DNA from: Neoceratodus forsteri
Taxonomy: Eukaryota; Chordata; Ceratodontiformes; Ceratodontidae
Assembly: GCA_016271365.2 (NCBI GenBank)
Contig: CM028129.1
Coordinates: 843,404,001 to 843,468,000, forward strand
Direction: 5' to 3'
DNA length: 64,000 bases
Shown here: positions 23,131 through 33,610 of the stretch, one piece after another
How the letters are laid out: the number at the start of each line of letters is the position of its first letter
Position numbering within the stretch: the stretch's first letter is position 1
The notes under the pieces: generated by a model
Seen by the model: only the letters and a program-made list of their open reading frames with translations
What the model was told of the DNA's origin: nothing
Database searches by the model: none
Program-made: the position numbers and the translations under genes

Positions 23131-23674
23131 ACACTGTCTTAGGAAATGTGTAGAGAAATCCTAACAACTGATTGATTGAGGTGGCCTGGAACCAGTGCTT
23201 TTATTTCTGTCCAATGCATAAGTAAACAAAATTACTAACACCTGACAATCCTATAACAATGAAAGGTGATATACTTTCAGTATGATCAAATTCTTTTAAT
23301 TAATGGTCATTTTTTATTAGTGGATAACCATTGTTTTATTCTGAGTTACAACCTCCCGTGTGATCTTTTCGGTTACAACTTGAGAGGTTGTAATCAGTGC
23401 CTGCCACTGAAACAACAGCTACACAGCTCATTGGCTGAAACTCTCCATCTGGGTGGGCCAATCTTTTTTCCCAACATGGCGGCTCCGTTCCTTGCGAACC
23501 GAGTTTCCCAAATATACTTTACTTCTTACTTTATGCCAGGTATTTATTTTTTTACATTTTTTTCAGTATCGATTTGGTTGATCCTGCCTTCAAATTGCAA
23601 AAAATCTGATTCATACTGCCATGTTTACCTCTTGCTCTTGTGCAGTGCTCTGCGGCGACTGATGAGTGAGTGAG

Positions 23675-23709
<35 letters not shown>

Positions 23710-24250
23710 CAGGCTGTGTGTGTGTGCGTGTGTTTGTGTCTATCAGAACTGTCTGCTATACTAACTCAAGTGTTACAGTATAAAAAAAATGATGGCCATC
23801 AATTAAATAAAATAGTATATGGCTGGGTGTGTATAAAACCTGAATTTTACACACACCCTCAGTGTGGGATACTTTTATAAATCCCTTGGGCTTCGTCCTC
23901 CAGGTTTATGTAGCATCCCACACCTCGGGTGTGTGTAAAATTCTGGTTACACACTCCCACCCATATGAGACCCAGTGGGATGAAGGTTAGAGAGGCGCTG
24001 GTGGGAAAATGGGTCTGATTGATGACAAACTTAGATTGATAGCTCATTATACAGACTATCAATCGGCAGTCTCTGTAAGAAGGCAGGGTTCCTATCCAGT
24101 GAGACTGCCGCTGTGCAAAATTGACCAGCTCAGCTCTTCCGGACTGCTGACAGATTGTGCAGTCCAATCTGTCCTCAGACTGGGGGAGTGTTTTCACAAA
24201 GTAAGCATGATGAGTTTGTTCCCTTTTCTGCAGATAAGGTTGCCACCATC
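23131..24250. other. Unassigned, with microsatellites
   Basis: No gene is recognised. A (GA)n run followed by a (GT)n-like run occupies 23660-23740. Small hairpins occur near 23345-23400 (GTTACAACCTC..GAGGTTGTAAT) and 24040-24110 (GGCAGTCTC..GAGACTGCC). A larger palindrome is listed separately at 23816-23968. Confidence 0.45.
23816..23968. repeat. Palindromic (MITE-like) inverted repeat, second copy of the 195-337 type
   Basis: The left half contains GAATTTTACACACACCCTCA and TGTGGGATAC. The right half carries the complements (GTAGCATCCCACA..GGGTGTGTGTAAAATTCTGG). The centre GGGCTTCGTCC pairs with neighbouring sequence. The arrangement resembles 195-337. No coding capacity. Confidence 0.6.
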
Positions 24251-24254
24251 AGAT

Positions 24255-26095
24255 CTGGAATCTGTCTAGCCCCCTCTATTGGGTGCTGTGGAGGTCAGCA
24301 GGAGGCTGTGAGCACCCAGTTTACCTGACCTGAGTTTGGCCAGCTCATGATCACTAACATTGTGAGGATTATCCATACTTTGCCACCAACTTGCTGTAGT
24401 TTGGACCCAGGCCCACATGCCTTCTTGTGGGTTGTGTTGAGGTAATCGGCCCCGTCCTAGCTGAGATGGTCTGGAGTTCATTGGAGACAGGGGTGTTTCC
24501 TGACCTCCTGAAGGAGGCGGTCATGAGACCTCTCCTTATAAAATCCTCCCTTGACCTGGACTGTATGGCTAACTACAGACCTGTCTCTAATCCTGCCCTT
24601 GGTGGGTAGGGTTATTGAGAAGGTGGTTGTGTTGCAGCTGGACAATCATTTGACCATCCAGATGTCTATGATCTTCTTCATTCCAGATTTAGGAAGTGGC
24701 ATAGTACTGAGATAGCACTTGTTTGGGTATTTAATGATCTCCTAATAGCAAGAGATTGGAGGATTCCTTTGATCTTGATCCTCCTTGATCTCTCTGCAGC
24801 ATTTGACACTGTGGACAATGATGTGTTGTTGGAGCATCTGCGGCTAATCTGTGGGCTGTTGGGTACAGTCCCCAGTTGGTTTTGATCTTTCCTCCTGGGT
24901 AGGACTCAGAGAGTGGTGTCCTGGGTTTATTCTTCCGATCCTCTTCCCCAATCCTGTGGGGTGCCATAGGACTCCATCTTATCATTCATATTGTTCGCAG
25001 TGTAAATGCTGCCATTGGGAGACATTATTAGGTGGCATGTGATGAGTTTTCACTGCTATGCAGATGATAGTCAGCTCTATATGTCCTTTTTCCCTGAGCA
25101 GGATAGTGCTATCTCAGTCTTTAACAACTGCCTCTCCAAGATCCAGGACTGGATGAATGCCAAATGGCTGTGGTTGAATCTTGATAAAACCGAGGTGTTG
25201 GTGGTGGACCCAGGTCATCAGGATCACTGGCAGATCAGCCCTTCAGGCTTTCGTTCAGGGGCATTCAACTGGCAACCTCTGACTGGGTGCGGAATCTGGG
25301 CATTATTCTTGATGGCAGTCTGACACTTAAAGCTCAGGTGTTGGCCGTTGTCAAGACTGCTTTTTACCATCTGAGAAATATTGCCCAGATAAAACACCTG
25401 GTCCCACCTGATGATCTTCCAACCTTGGTTCATGCCTTCATGACCTCCCACCTTGACTACTGCAATGCTCTCTACCTAGGGCTTCCGGGGGCTGATATGT
25501 GCCTCTTGCAGCTGGTGCAGAATGCAGCAGCCAGGCTGTTGAATTGCTTTTTAAGATCTTGCCATATCAGACCTGTGCTCTGGGGACTGCAGCGACTGCC
25601 AGTACAGTGGTGGATTGCCTTCAAGTTCAGATTACTGACCTATAAGGCCCTACACAATCAGGAACCCCAGTACTTGCAATATCTCCTTTTTCCCTACCGC
25701 CCTATCTGCCCACTGCTCCACCGATGAGGGATTGCTAGAGGTTCCCAGGGTGTGACTTAAGACCTCGGGAGTCCACTGTTTTGCTTTTGTGGCCCTGACT
25801 CTGTGGAACTCTTTACTTCATCGGGTGAGAAAGTGCCTGACCATTCAGAGCTTTAAGAAAGCTCTAAAGACATACTTATGTGATCTGGCCTTTCCCTGAT
25901 TATTTGTTATTGTGATTATTATGATGTCAGTTTAAGTTTCTTCTATACTTTCAGATTTGATGTTATGGTTTTAAAATTGTATAGTCTTAAAATTTCATTA
26001 GTTTGTAAGTTTTATAGAAGTTGAATAAGCGCTTTGAACATGTTTGAAATTGTGCTTTTTATAAATAAATTTTGATTTGATATATTATTCTATAT
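24255..26095 (+). pseudogene. L2-type LINE, broken reverse transcriptase and 3' end
   Basis: Recognisable blocks in order are LKEAVMRPLLIKSSLDLD and NYRPVSN (about 24500-24590), an Ile-Leu-Leu-Asp-Leu-Ser-Ala-Ala-Phe-Asp-Thr-Val block (about 24775-24815), and [12 protein letters not shown] (25054-25090). These are followed by [28 protein letters not shown] (about 25290), and the L2 C-terminal region HLDYCNALYLGLP..LQLVQNAAARLL (25450-25545). The 3' untranslated tail near 26030-26090 (AAGCGCTTTGAA..TTTTGATTTGAT) is typical of the group. Several frameshifts separate the blocks and the endonuclease is absent, so it is a dead 5'-truncated copy. Confidence 0.88.
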
Positions 26096-26263
26096 ATCAT
26101 ACATAATTTTTCTGCTCAAAAAATTTAGACTGTTGATTTAACTTTCACAAAATGCAACTCATAACTTCTAAACATCCACAGCCCTTTTTAACATACTGGT
26201 ATGAATCTACCAGATCTGTAACTGTTTTGCTCATCATCTGCGTGGGTATTGTATACAGGTTTT

Positions 26264-26266
26264 TGG

Positions 26267-26299
<33 letters not shown>
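26264..26299. repeat. (TG)n microsatellite
   Basis: This is a simple dinucleotide repeat of about 17 units. It sits near the 3' limit of the minus-strand gag remnant. Comparable (TG) runs occur at about 31936-31970 and 53285-53302. Confidence 0.95.
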
Positions 26300-26302
<3 letters not shown>

Positions 26303-26469
26303 GCTGTGCATTTGCAAAATCACAGTCCATGTGGTCACAAAACTCACTAATACACCCAACTTTACTACAAAGAAAACACAATGTTACTCTCAGGTCTATG
26401 ACCTGCACCCTCCCCATTTGGGTCACTGTAGAGTGGGGTCTTGAGATGTGGAGAATTACAGCAGGCCTA

Positions 26470-27440
26470 GGGTTTATACCTTTTTGAAGTTCAGAAGTAA
26501 GCAATATCTCAGCACTTGACCGCTTACCCATACCAGCGTATTTGTTCCCATCCTCCCAAAATCCTTTCTCCTCTCTTCTGCAGGGATTTTCTCCACTGGT
26601 TGCTGCCCGAGATTTGTCATGGCTTCTCCCCTTCTTAGTGACCTCTGGTCTTTCAACTTCCAGGTAATGTGCTCTAATGTTCACTGCTGCAGCCAGAGTG
26701 GTCAGTTCCTGTTGGCTTATGTAACCATGACTCAATCTGGTAAAATGTTCCAGTACTGCTCCAGTACAATCAAATCCATAATCTCCTCTTTAGTATGTGC
26801 TATACCTCTGGTTTTAATCACCGAGTAGCCAAGTCTTGTCATGTTTGTGTCAGCGCTCTAGGTCATGTTCCAGCATTGAAACCTAGTTTGTGAAAAATCT
26901 GTCAGTAACTCTCTTCCAGTGTTCCAACCTAGTCTAAGATAGCTGCCTTTACCTGATCATAGCCTCTGGCAGCAGCATCAGTTATGCTTCTGTATGCAGC
27001 TTGGGCATCTTCAGTCAGGCATGGCTCAACTTTCTCTTGCCTGGACAATGGTACTGGCAACTCTCTCAAAAGTTATAAGGTAGGCCCCAGGGACAACCTC
27101 AGGACCCAGTTTGTTAGCATGGGGTGGGTTCTAGATCAACTGAATTCCCTGTGATCTGGAGCTGGGGCACAGACCCTTTCTGTGTTTTCAGCACCTGCTT
27201 CATAAACTCCTACTGCCACTGGTCTATCTGCGTCTGCTGTTGCACCTGCTGCTGGTCTCTCTGTGCCTGCAGTTGGGCTTGCTGGGCCATCCAGTCTCTT
27301 TGCATCTGGACCTGTAGCACCAGCTGCTGGTTGCGCTAAGCCTGCTGTTGTGCTTTCTGTGCCATCCCATTCTTTTGCATGTGGGCCTTTTGTGTAGCTG
27401 TTCTACCAGTCATTTCCGTACTTTGTCTGAGTCCATCTTA
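26470..27440 (-). pseudogene. Gypsy-type gag remnant with SCAN-like domain (minus strand)
   Basis: Read on the minus strand just downstream of the LTR at 27484-27913, the sequence starts near ATGGACTCAGAC (27437). It first encodes a Gln-rich, coiled-coil-like stretch (MAQQAQLQAQRDQQQVQQQ, about 27230-27290). A gag core follows with YLITFERVAS (about 27060-27090) and ATDAAARGYDQ-like sequence. A segment IMDLIVLEQYWNILPD (about 26750-26795) closely resembles the SCAN motif LLVLEQFLTILPEEL. Several stops and frameshifts interrupt it, and no protease, integrase or RT follows. It is probably a truncated relative of the Gmr1-like element at 56428-63619. Confidence 0.7.
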
Positions 27441-27483
27441 CTCCTATTTAGATACGGGGGAGTTTGATCCCACCACGACCATC

Positions 27484-27913
27484 TGTGTCAGGGTAGTGGA
27501 CCGGGCAGCTTCTGGGGAACAGTCTTAAAGAGAACACTTTGAACACCAGTTTAAACTAATGAAATCTGCTTTATTTTCACTAACAGTAAAAAGAAACAAA
27601 CAGCTTGTATTCAGCTTAACAGAAACATCTTGCAGTTCAATCTCTTGCTGTCTCCACTTGCATCTCACTCCTTCTGCTTGTTCATCCTTTTTCCTTTTCT
27701 GGGCTCTGGTGCTACTTGTTAACACCCCCCTCCCCTTGAGATATAGCCAACAAGTTGAATATCCAGTGAAATGAGCCCTTAAAGGGTCATCTTTAAAACA
27801 AAAAGGGTTTGGTACAAATCCCACAACAGACCCTGTCAAAACCTGCATTGTCTGTGTTGCAGGGTTGTGAAGTGGTTTTCGGGTGAAAGAAGCATGACAT
27901 TCACTCCATCACA
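27484..27913 (-). mobile_element. 5' LTR of a gypsy-type element (minus strand)
   Basis: On the minus strand the LTR starts TGTGATGGAGTG at 27913 and ends CCCTGACACA near 27484, bounded by TG..CA. An AATAAAG polyadenylation-like signal lies near 27570. The next bases read GATGGTCGTGGTGGG, a plausible primer-binding site beginning at TGG. The gag frame follows about 45 bp later. No matching 3' LTR was found in the window, so the element is truncated. Confidence 0.65.
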
Positions 27914-27984
27914 GTGCCCTTCTGAAATCTAGGAATTCAGCATATAGAACTGTGGTCACTGCACCATTGTGGCTCCCCTACTCT

Positions 27985-28375
27985 CACTTTTCCTACCACT
28001 TACAAGCTAGGGAGCACCACATCGAAAATGGCAGCCTTCCTGGTGGGTTTCTTAGCTGCACAAGCAGGCAATCCTGCAATGTATCCAGCAGGGCCTGACA
28101 TCTGATGGTCCTGGCTGCTGGAATAACCCAGTCAATATCTGGTAGGTTTAGATCTCCCACCATCACCATCTCCCCCTTTTCCACACTCATTCTAGTTCTG
28201 CCAGTAGCTCTTTATTTCTCTTTCCCCCTGGTCCTGGAAGTTTATAGACTCCCCCGTCTGTAGTTTCTTGCCTAAGGATGTCATGAGCTTAACCCACAGC
28301 AATTCTGTTTCCGCATTACCTCCACTGATGTTTCTATCATTCACTGCCTCTGTGCCTTCCCTTCCCTGACATACA
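27985..28375 (-). pseudogene. CR1 ORF2 endonuclease fragment (downstream half of a split CR1)
   Basis: The minus strand shows NISGGNAETELLWVKL (about 28325-28280), GGVYKLPGPGG-like sequence, and the endonuclease motif VGDLNLPDIDW (about 28160-28130). All are typical of CR1 apurinic-type endonucleases. Its upstream continuation is at 32216-33400. The two halves are separated by a plus-strand LINE. Frameshifts near 28245 and 28200 show decay. Confidence 0.75.
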
Positions 28376-30474
28376 ATGTAAGTGGGGCTTAAGTCAGCAT
28401 TAAACAAAAGGGACCGCCTCTGGATGACAGCCAGGTGGACAAAACTCCCTTCAGACTGGGAAGCATTTACAGCCAGCAGAAATGAATGCACCAAATTAGT
28501 TAGAAACGCCAAGGCAAATCATTACCTCTCAGCATTCAAAGATGCCAAGGGAAACCCTGGCAAGTTTTGGGGCATAGTAAAAACAGCCGAGGGCTACAGA
28601 CATTCATCCCCACTTCCCGACATGATTACCTTCCAGGGTAATATAGTGACTGATAAGTCTGACATTTTAAATTGCTTCAATATCCATTTCTCTACAGCAG
28701 GTCTAGCTTTTGATTTCTCCAAAGTGGCACCCTAAACTCCACCTTACCTACATCGCTCCCCACTCCCACCGAAAATACCTTCACCTTTGCTCTATTCCAT
28801 TATAAACAGGTAGAAGACCTGCTACTTCATCTTGATATAAAGAAAGGTGCAGGTGTAGATGAGTTAGGCCGATATTTTCTTAAACATGGGTTCTGGTACC
28901 TAACTGCACCCATCCTGCACCTGTTCAATCTGTCTGTCAGCTCTTGCTTTGTACCACAAATCTGGAAAACTGCACACATGCTACCTTTGTTCAAATCAGG
29001 GGATCCAACAGACTTGAACAACTATCTCCCATTCTCCCTTTCAGCTCTACTCTCTAAACTCCTGGAGAAATTAGTAAATACCCAAGTTGGAGATTACCTC
29101 AATGAAACAAATTTAATAACCCCATCCCAGTCTGGTCTCGGACCTGCACATACCACCACCACAGCCCTTGCCTCAGTAACCAATGACTGGCTCCTTGCCA
29201 TGGACAAAAAAAGCAGGTCACAGGGACTGTGTTCCTGGATCTCGGCAATGCATTCAACACAGTGCGCCATGCTTTACTCCTTGACACGCTGAGCTCTCGT
29301 GGTATTAGTGGCCCTGCACTTAGCTGGTTCACCAGCTACAGTACCTTTTGGGTAGACGGCAGCAGATCAAGGCTGAGGGCACATTCTCTTCACTCCTCCT
29401 CCTCCCCCTTACAAGGGGGGTGCCACAAGGCTGTTTTCTTGGATCTCTCTTGTTCTTGATTTATGTTAACTCCAAAGGGAACAGTGTTAGCAAAGCTAAG
29501 CTGCACCTGTTCACAGATGACACAGTCCTCTACACCTCAAAATCATCAGCAAGTGAAGTATGTGCAGTGCTTCAGTCTGAATTTGACCTTCTCCAGCAAA
29601 ATCTACTACAAGTCAAATGGCTGCCAAACACTAAAAAGACTAAGGTCATACACTTCCATTACAATTATCTGACCACAGCTCCAAAATCTATCACTTCTCT
29701 ACTCCCCATCAAAACCCTCCTCGGTGATAACCTTCAGGCAGTCACCAAATTTAAATACCTTGGCTGTGAAGTAGACCACCACCTAATGTTTTCAGCACAC
29801 ATGGCTTCACTTGCAAAAAAAACTAAGGCACAGATTAGGCTTCTTTTTCAGGAACAAATCCCTGTTTCCAACAGAAGCTAGGCTGAGACTGGTTCAGACC
29901 ATGTTCTTACCTCTACTGGATTATGCCGATGTGATCTATGGATGTTGCTCAGACTCCCTGCTCCATTCGCTCAACATACTCTATCATAGGTCAATACAAT
30001 TTATTATGAATGCACACTGCCATACTCACCATTGTGACCTATACACCTCACTGGGCTGGTCCTCCCTGTCCATGAAATGGCTCATCCATTCACTTACATC
30101 ACTCTACAAAGCCCTTGTACTTCAACTCCCCTCCTATATATCTGAACTCTTCCACTGCTCTACTTGCCACTATCCAGTACAGAGCAGCTTGCTCATTCTA
30201 TTGGATGTTCCACAATCCCACTTCCACTTTGGCCAACTAGCCATAACCTGTGCCCTACCAGCAGCTTGGAATAGAGCACAAGCTACTCTCAAGACTCAAA
30301 ATCTGATATCACTAAATATCTTTAAAAACCTGGTCCACAGCAAATTGAGTGACACATGTACATACCCTAAATGACCAGCTCTCATACTTATCCTCGTAAT
30401 CATTTCATCGCTTCACCTGCCAGTGTCCTTCTTGAGTCACCCTATTCTCATGTCTACCTCCTTTCCTCTTTCTA

Positions 30475-30508
<34 letters not shown>

Positions 30509-31932
30509 CGTCTCTTACACCGCCAATTGGCCTTTACTCACTCATTCCTTATTTCACCATTACCACTTTGATTGCTCTGGCTGAAATTGCATCCATTATT
30601 CAGGTTAGGGCACTTATATTTAGGTTTATTTACACCTCTGAACTCATAACACATCTTGATGTGCCTCTTTCAGTCACAGAAATGACAAATGATTGTTGCC
30701 AATGTACATCCACGCAATCAAGAAGCAGTATATTTCTGTTTCTGCTGTAATGTACCATATGTTGTTATACTGTCTCTGTATCATGTATTGTACAATATAC
30801 TGTGACATTTGTATTCTTGCAATCAAATTGTACTCTTGTATTCTTGCAATCAAATTGCTCATTGTCTGGAAGTTTGTAGTATATTTTAATTTCTCCTGTA
30901 ATTTATCATATGTTGTTATGCTGTCTCTGTATCATGTGTTGTACTATATGTCACAAACCCACTCAGCAGGTCAGCCCACTATTCCCAAAGTGCCAACCTC
31001 TGAGTGCAGTCTTGTGAACAGTTAACAGAAACAGGGTAACCCTCCTGTCTGTTTTGTGGGTTCAAATCAACCTTAGGTCTCAGTTCTGGAGGGATTCAAA
31101 CTGTGAACCTCTTGCTAGCGTACCCAATGCACAGGCTCAGGTAATTCTGTTTTCAGGGGGCCAGATATCTTTGCCTATGGGCTCCTAACTAGGTGTACAA
31201 AATTAACCCTTAAAAACTCTAATAAAGACCTCAGATTACTCTTACCTTTTTCCAGTTTGGTATCACCATTCAAGCTTATGCACAGTGTCTGCTTAAACCA
31301 TATATAGTTCACTTGTTAAAGAAATGAATTTCAAAGACAGACCAAGCAGGCTCTAAAAATAGAGTTTTACTAAAATAGATAAAAGTGTGTAAAACATAAA
31401 ATACAGAACCATATATCACAACCAGAAATCTCTTAAAAGAAGAAGGTTTTAACAGTGAAATTCCTAATACAGTATTTAGATTTTGTCTCTCTCTACCTGT
31501 ATACTTGCTTAAAGTGCTCAAAGATGTTTCTTTGTCAGAGTGTAGATAAAAGTATGTCTCTAAAGCAAGACAGAATACTGTTTAAAAGCTGACTTTGCCC
31601 ACCTCTTTGCATGAGGTCACCTAGCTCCTCCCTATCAGAATATATATAAAAAAAATCTAAACAAAAACAGGATGCCTTTTCCAGAAGGTAAATTAATATT
31701 CTGTGATCTCAGCACAACTAATTTTCTTTTTCAAATGACATTTCTTTGATCTTATGATCAGCATTCCTCTTTCCAGGACATCAAAGCATCTGTTATGACT
31801 TCTCACTAAAACTTCATAACCTGCTCTTCTTCCTCTAAGCACTATAAAAGTTTATGATCTATCTTGGCAGTTAGGTTTCTTCTAGCCTGTAATTATCTCT
31901 TAGCCTTCCAGGTCACATCTTGTATCTAAAAG

Positions 31933-31974
<42 letters not shown>

Positions 31975-32215
31975 TCTCACATGCTGTCTCAGCATCTCTC
32001 AGGAGAGACAGTCAATAACACATTTTTATATTACAAAAATGATAGGTTAATCAGAACCAGCTGTCTAAGTGTCACACTGTATACTGTGACATTTGTATTC
32101 TTGTATCAAGCAGTCTGATCAGGACCTTCTTGCAAATGAGCATGCTCAATGGAGTTTTTCCTGCTAATAAATTTGAACTTGAACAAATTGAACTTGAACA
32201 TCTTCCCCTTCACCT
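28376..32215 (+). pseudogene. L2-like LINE inserted in CR1, itself split by a solo LTR
   Basis: The plus-strand ORF2 pieces run from about 28390 to 30374. They are the linker (RNAKANHYLSAFKDA, NPGKFWGIVK), a motif-A relic FLDLGNAFNTVRHALL (29231-29278; relatives have D.SKAFDTV), VPQGCFLGSLLFLIYV (about 29425), and FTDDTVLYTS (29508-29537; relatives have YADD). Then follow VTKFKYLGCEVDHHLMFSAH and a long thumb/C-terminus ending KLSDTCTYPK at 30371. The 3' untranslated region contains a (CT)n run at 30472-30508 and a duplicated ~120 bp block (30745-30870 / 30875-30960). It resumes after the LTR at 32077 and ends with TTGAAC repeats near 32200. The altered YADD and several frameshifts make it inactive. 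Its 5' end is truncated. Confidence 0.8.
30949..32076 (-). mobile_element. Solo LTR of the Gmr1-like family (minus strand)
   Basis: Read on the minus strand it starts TGTGACACTTAGACAGCTGG and ends GCTGAGTGGGTTTGTGACA. The start matches TGTGATGCTTGGCCAGCTGG at 56428 and the end matches the end of that element's 5' LTR at 57523. A shared inner block is TTTGTAATATAAAAAT. Its flanks CTATA (30944-30948) and CTGTA (32077-32081) form a 5 bp duplication with one mismatch, and the interrupted LINE tail reads through when the LTR is removed. It contains a (TG)n run at 31936-31970. Recombination between two LTRs is the usual origin of a solo LTR. Confidence 0.85.
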
Positions 32216-33400
32216 TTACCTCTATCATTTAAACATGGTGTAGCCTGGGACTGTCAGGCCCCAGTTGTTATTCTCTGTGGCCTAAGTTTCTGTGATGGCT
32301 ACTTGGTCCAATTTTAGTGTCCACCACCACTTCCTGAAGCACACTTATTTTATTTCCAAGACCGCTGCCATTAAGGCAGACCCCTGCACATCTTTCTCCT
32401 GATCCTCTCTTGCTTTTTCCTATTCCACCTCCCTTATTCTTCCCTAGTCTTCTTAATTTGCTATTTTTAATGCTAAATGTAGGCTTTGTCAGACCTCCCA
32501 CATTGGCCTCTTCCCCTAACCTAATTTAACTTCAAACTATTGCACACCTTGCTGCTATGAGTTCCCTGTTCAGGAGAAACACTAGCTAAGTTCCCTACCT
32601 GCTGCCCTTTCTCAGTGGTTCCCTTAGCCTCTCTTTCCCATGCAGTCAGTTTGTGTCCAATGTAGATGTCACATGTCTGCCCCAGAGCACTCCTCTCTTT
32701 TAGGTGAAGGTCATCACTCTTGAAAAGCCTCCTGTCCCAGAAGCTCCCCAGTTCCCCACAAAGTGGTACCCCTCCCCCTAACACAATCCCTTCAACCACC
32801 CATTAAACTCTTCAGTCTCTTCCTGCCTTATGCTATTGTTCTCATTCCCCCTATTCCACAAATGGAGGACCTCAGAAAAAGCCAGGAAAGCTGAGTGTGC
32901 CTTCAGTCTGTCCTCCAGCCTCTTATAGTCTGGCTTCACTGCCTCACCAGGCTAGTTTTTCAAATCGTTGTTATCCAAGTGTACCAACACCTCCAGTTCC
33001 CTCTCCCCCTTCTCTGCCATCCTTCCTATCCTGTTCATATCCCAGATGACTAATACACCAGGAAGGCATCTGACCATTTCACTCCCCTGCCCTCCCTCAC
33101 CCCTCACCCTCTCTACTCCCCTAATCACTGAGTCCTCAATCACTAAGACTCTCATTGCTGACTTTCTCCTGCTCACTTCCCTGGGTGTCGCCAAGTTGTT
33201 ATGCACATTTCCCCTGACTGACTCCTCTGGGGTACAAAGTGACTTGCAGTCTGAATTGCATGAGATTGGTTTGCTGCTTCTGCCACCCTTTCTCCTCCCA
33301 TTCTCACCACCTCCAGTTCCCTGGACCAGTGGGCCTCTGAAGATGTGAGGGTGTGTGGGATAGATCCCATCTATGATTTTATGCTATCCCAAAGCCATTG
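32216..33400 (-). pseudogene. CR1 ORF1 (esterase domain) and start of ORF2 endonuclease
   Basis: On the minus strand, RVLVIEDSVIRGVERVRGEG (about 33145-33086) matches the CR1 ORF1 esterase block normally reading V.GDSIIRG. VLVHLDNNDLKN (about 32990-32955) matches the HIGTNDI block, and EEFNGWLKG and HFVGNWG follow. Both catalytic blocks are altered (GDS to EDS, GTND to DNND). ORF2 then starts: near 32300-32225 the minus strand reads LDQVAITET..NWGLTVPGYTMF, an endonuclease N-terminus. It breaks off at the LINE insertion near 32215 and continues at 28375. Multiple stops are present. Confidence 0.78.
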
Positions 33401-33568
33401 TTCATAACTTGCTTTCCTCAATCTGCCTAGTACCCTTAGATTAGACCTCTCTTATACATGGTTCTTTTATATACAAAGTATTTACTATACCTCACTTACT
33501 TAATCCCTTAACCTTGACAACTCCTTTAACATATACATAAATATAAATATGCAATATATAAATATGCA

Positions 33569-33607
<39 letters not shown>
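33569..33607. repeat. (AT)n microsatellite next to a terminal hairpin
   Basis: This pure AT run directly abuts the hairpin end of the repeat copy that follows. Copies 1 and 2 of the same family (near 11634 and 13693) have the AT run in the corresponding place. Confidence 0.95.

Positions 33608-33610
<3 letters not shown>

Noticed and set aside
27880..27985. A tRNA-like SINE head on the minus strand (CAATGGTGCAGTGACCAC)
   Set aside because: The A box is plausible, but the B box is weak and the segment overlaps the LTR boundary, so it could not be separated from flanking sequence.
31936..31970. The (TG)n run as a candidate regulatory Z-DNA site
   Set aside because: It is a simple microsatellite inside a solo LTR, and nothing supports a specific role.
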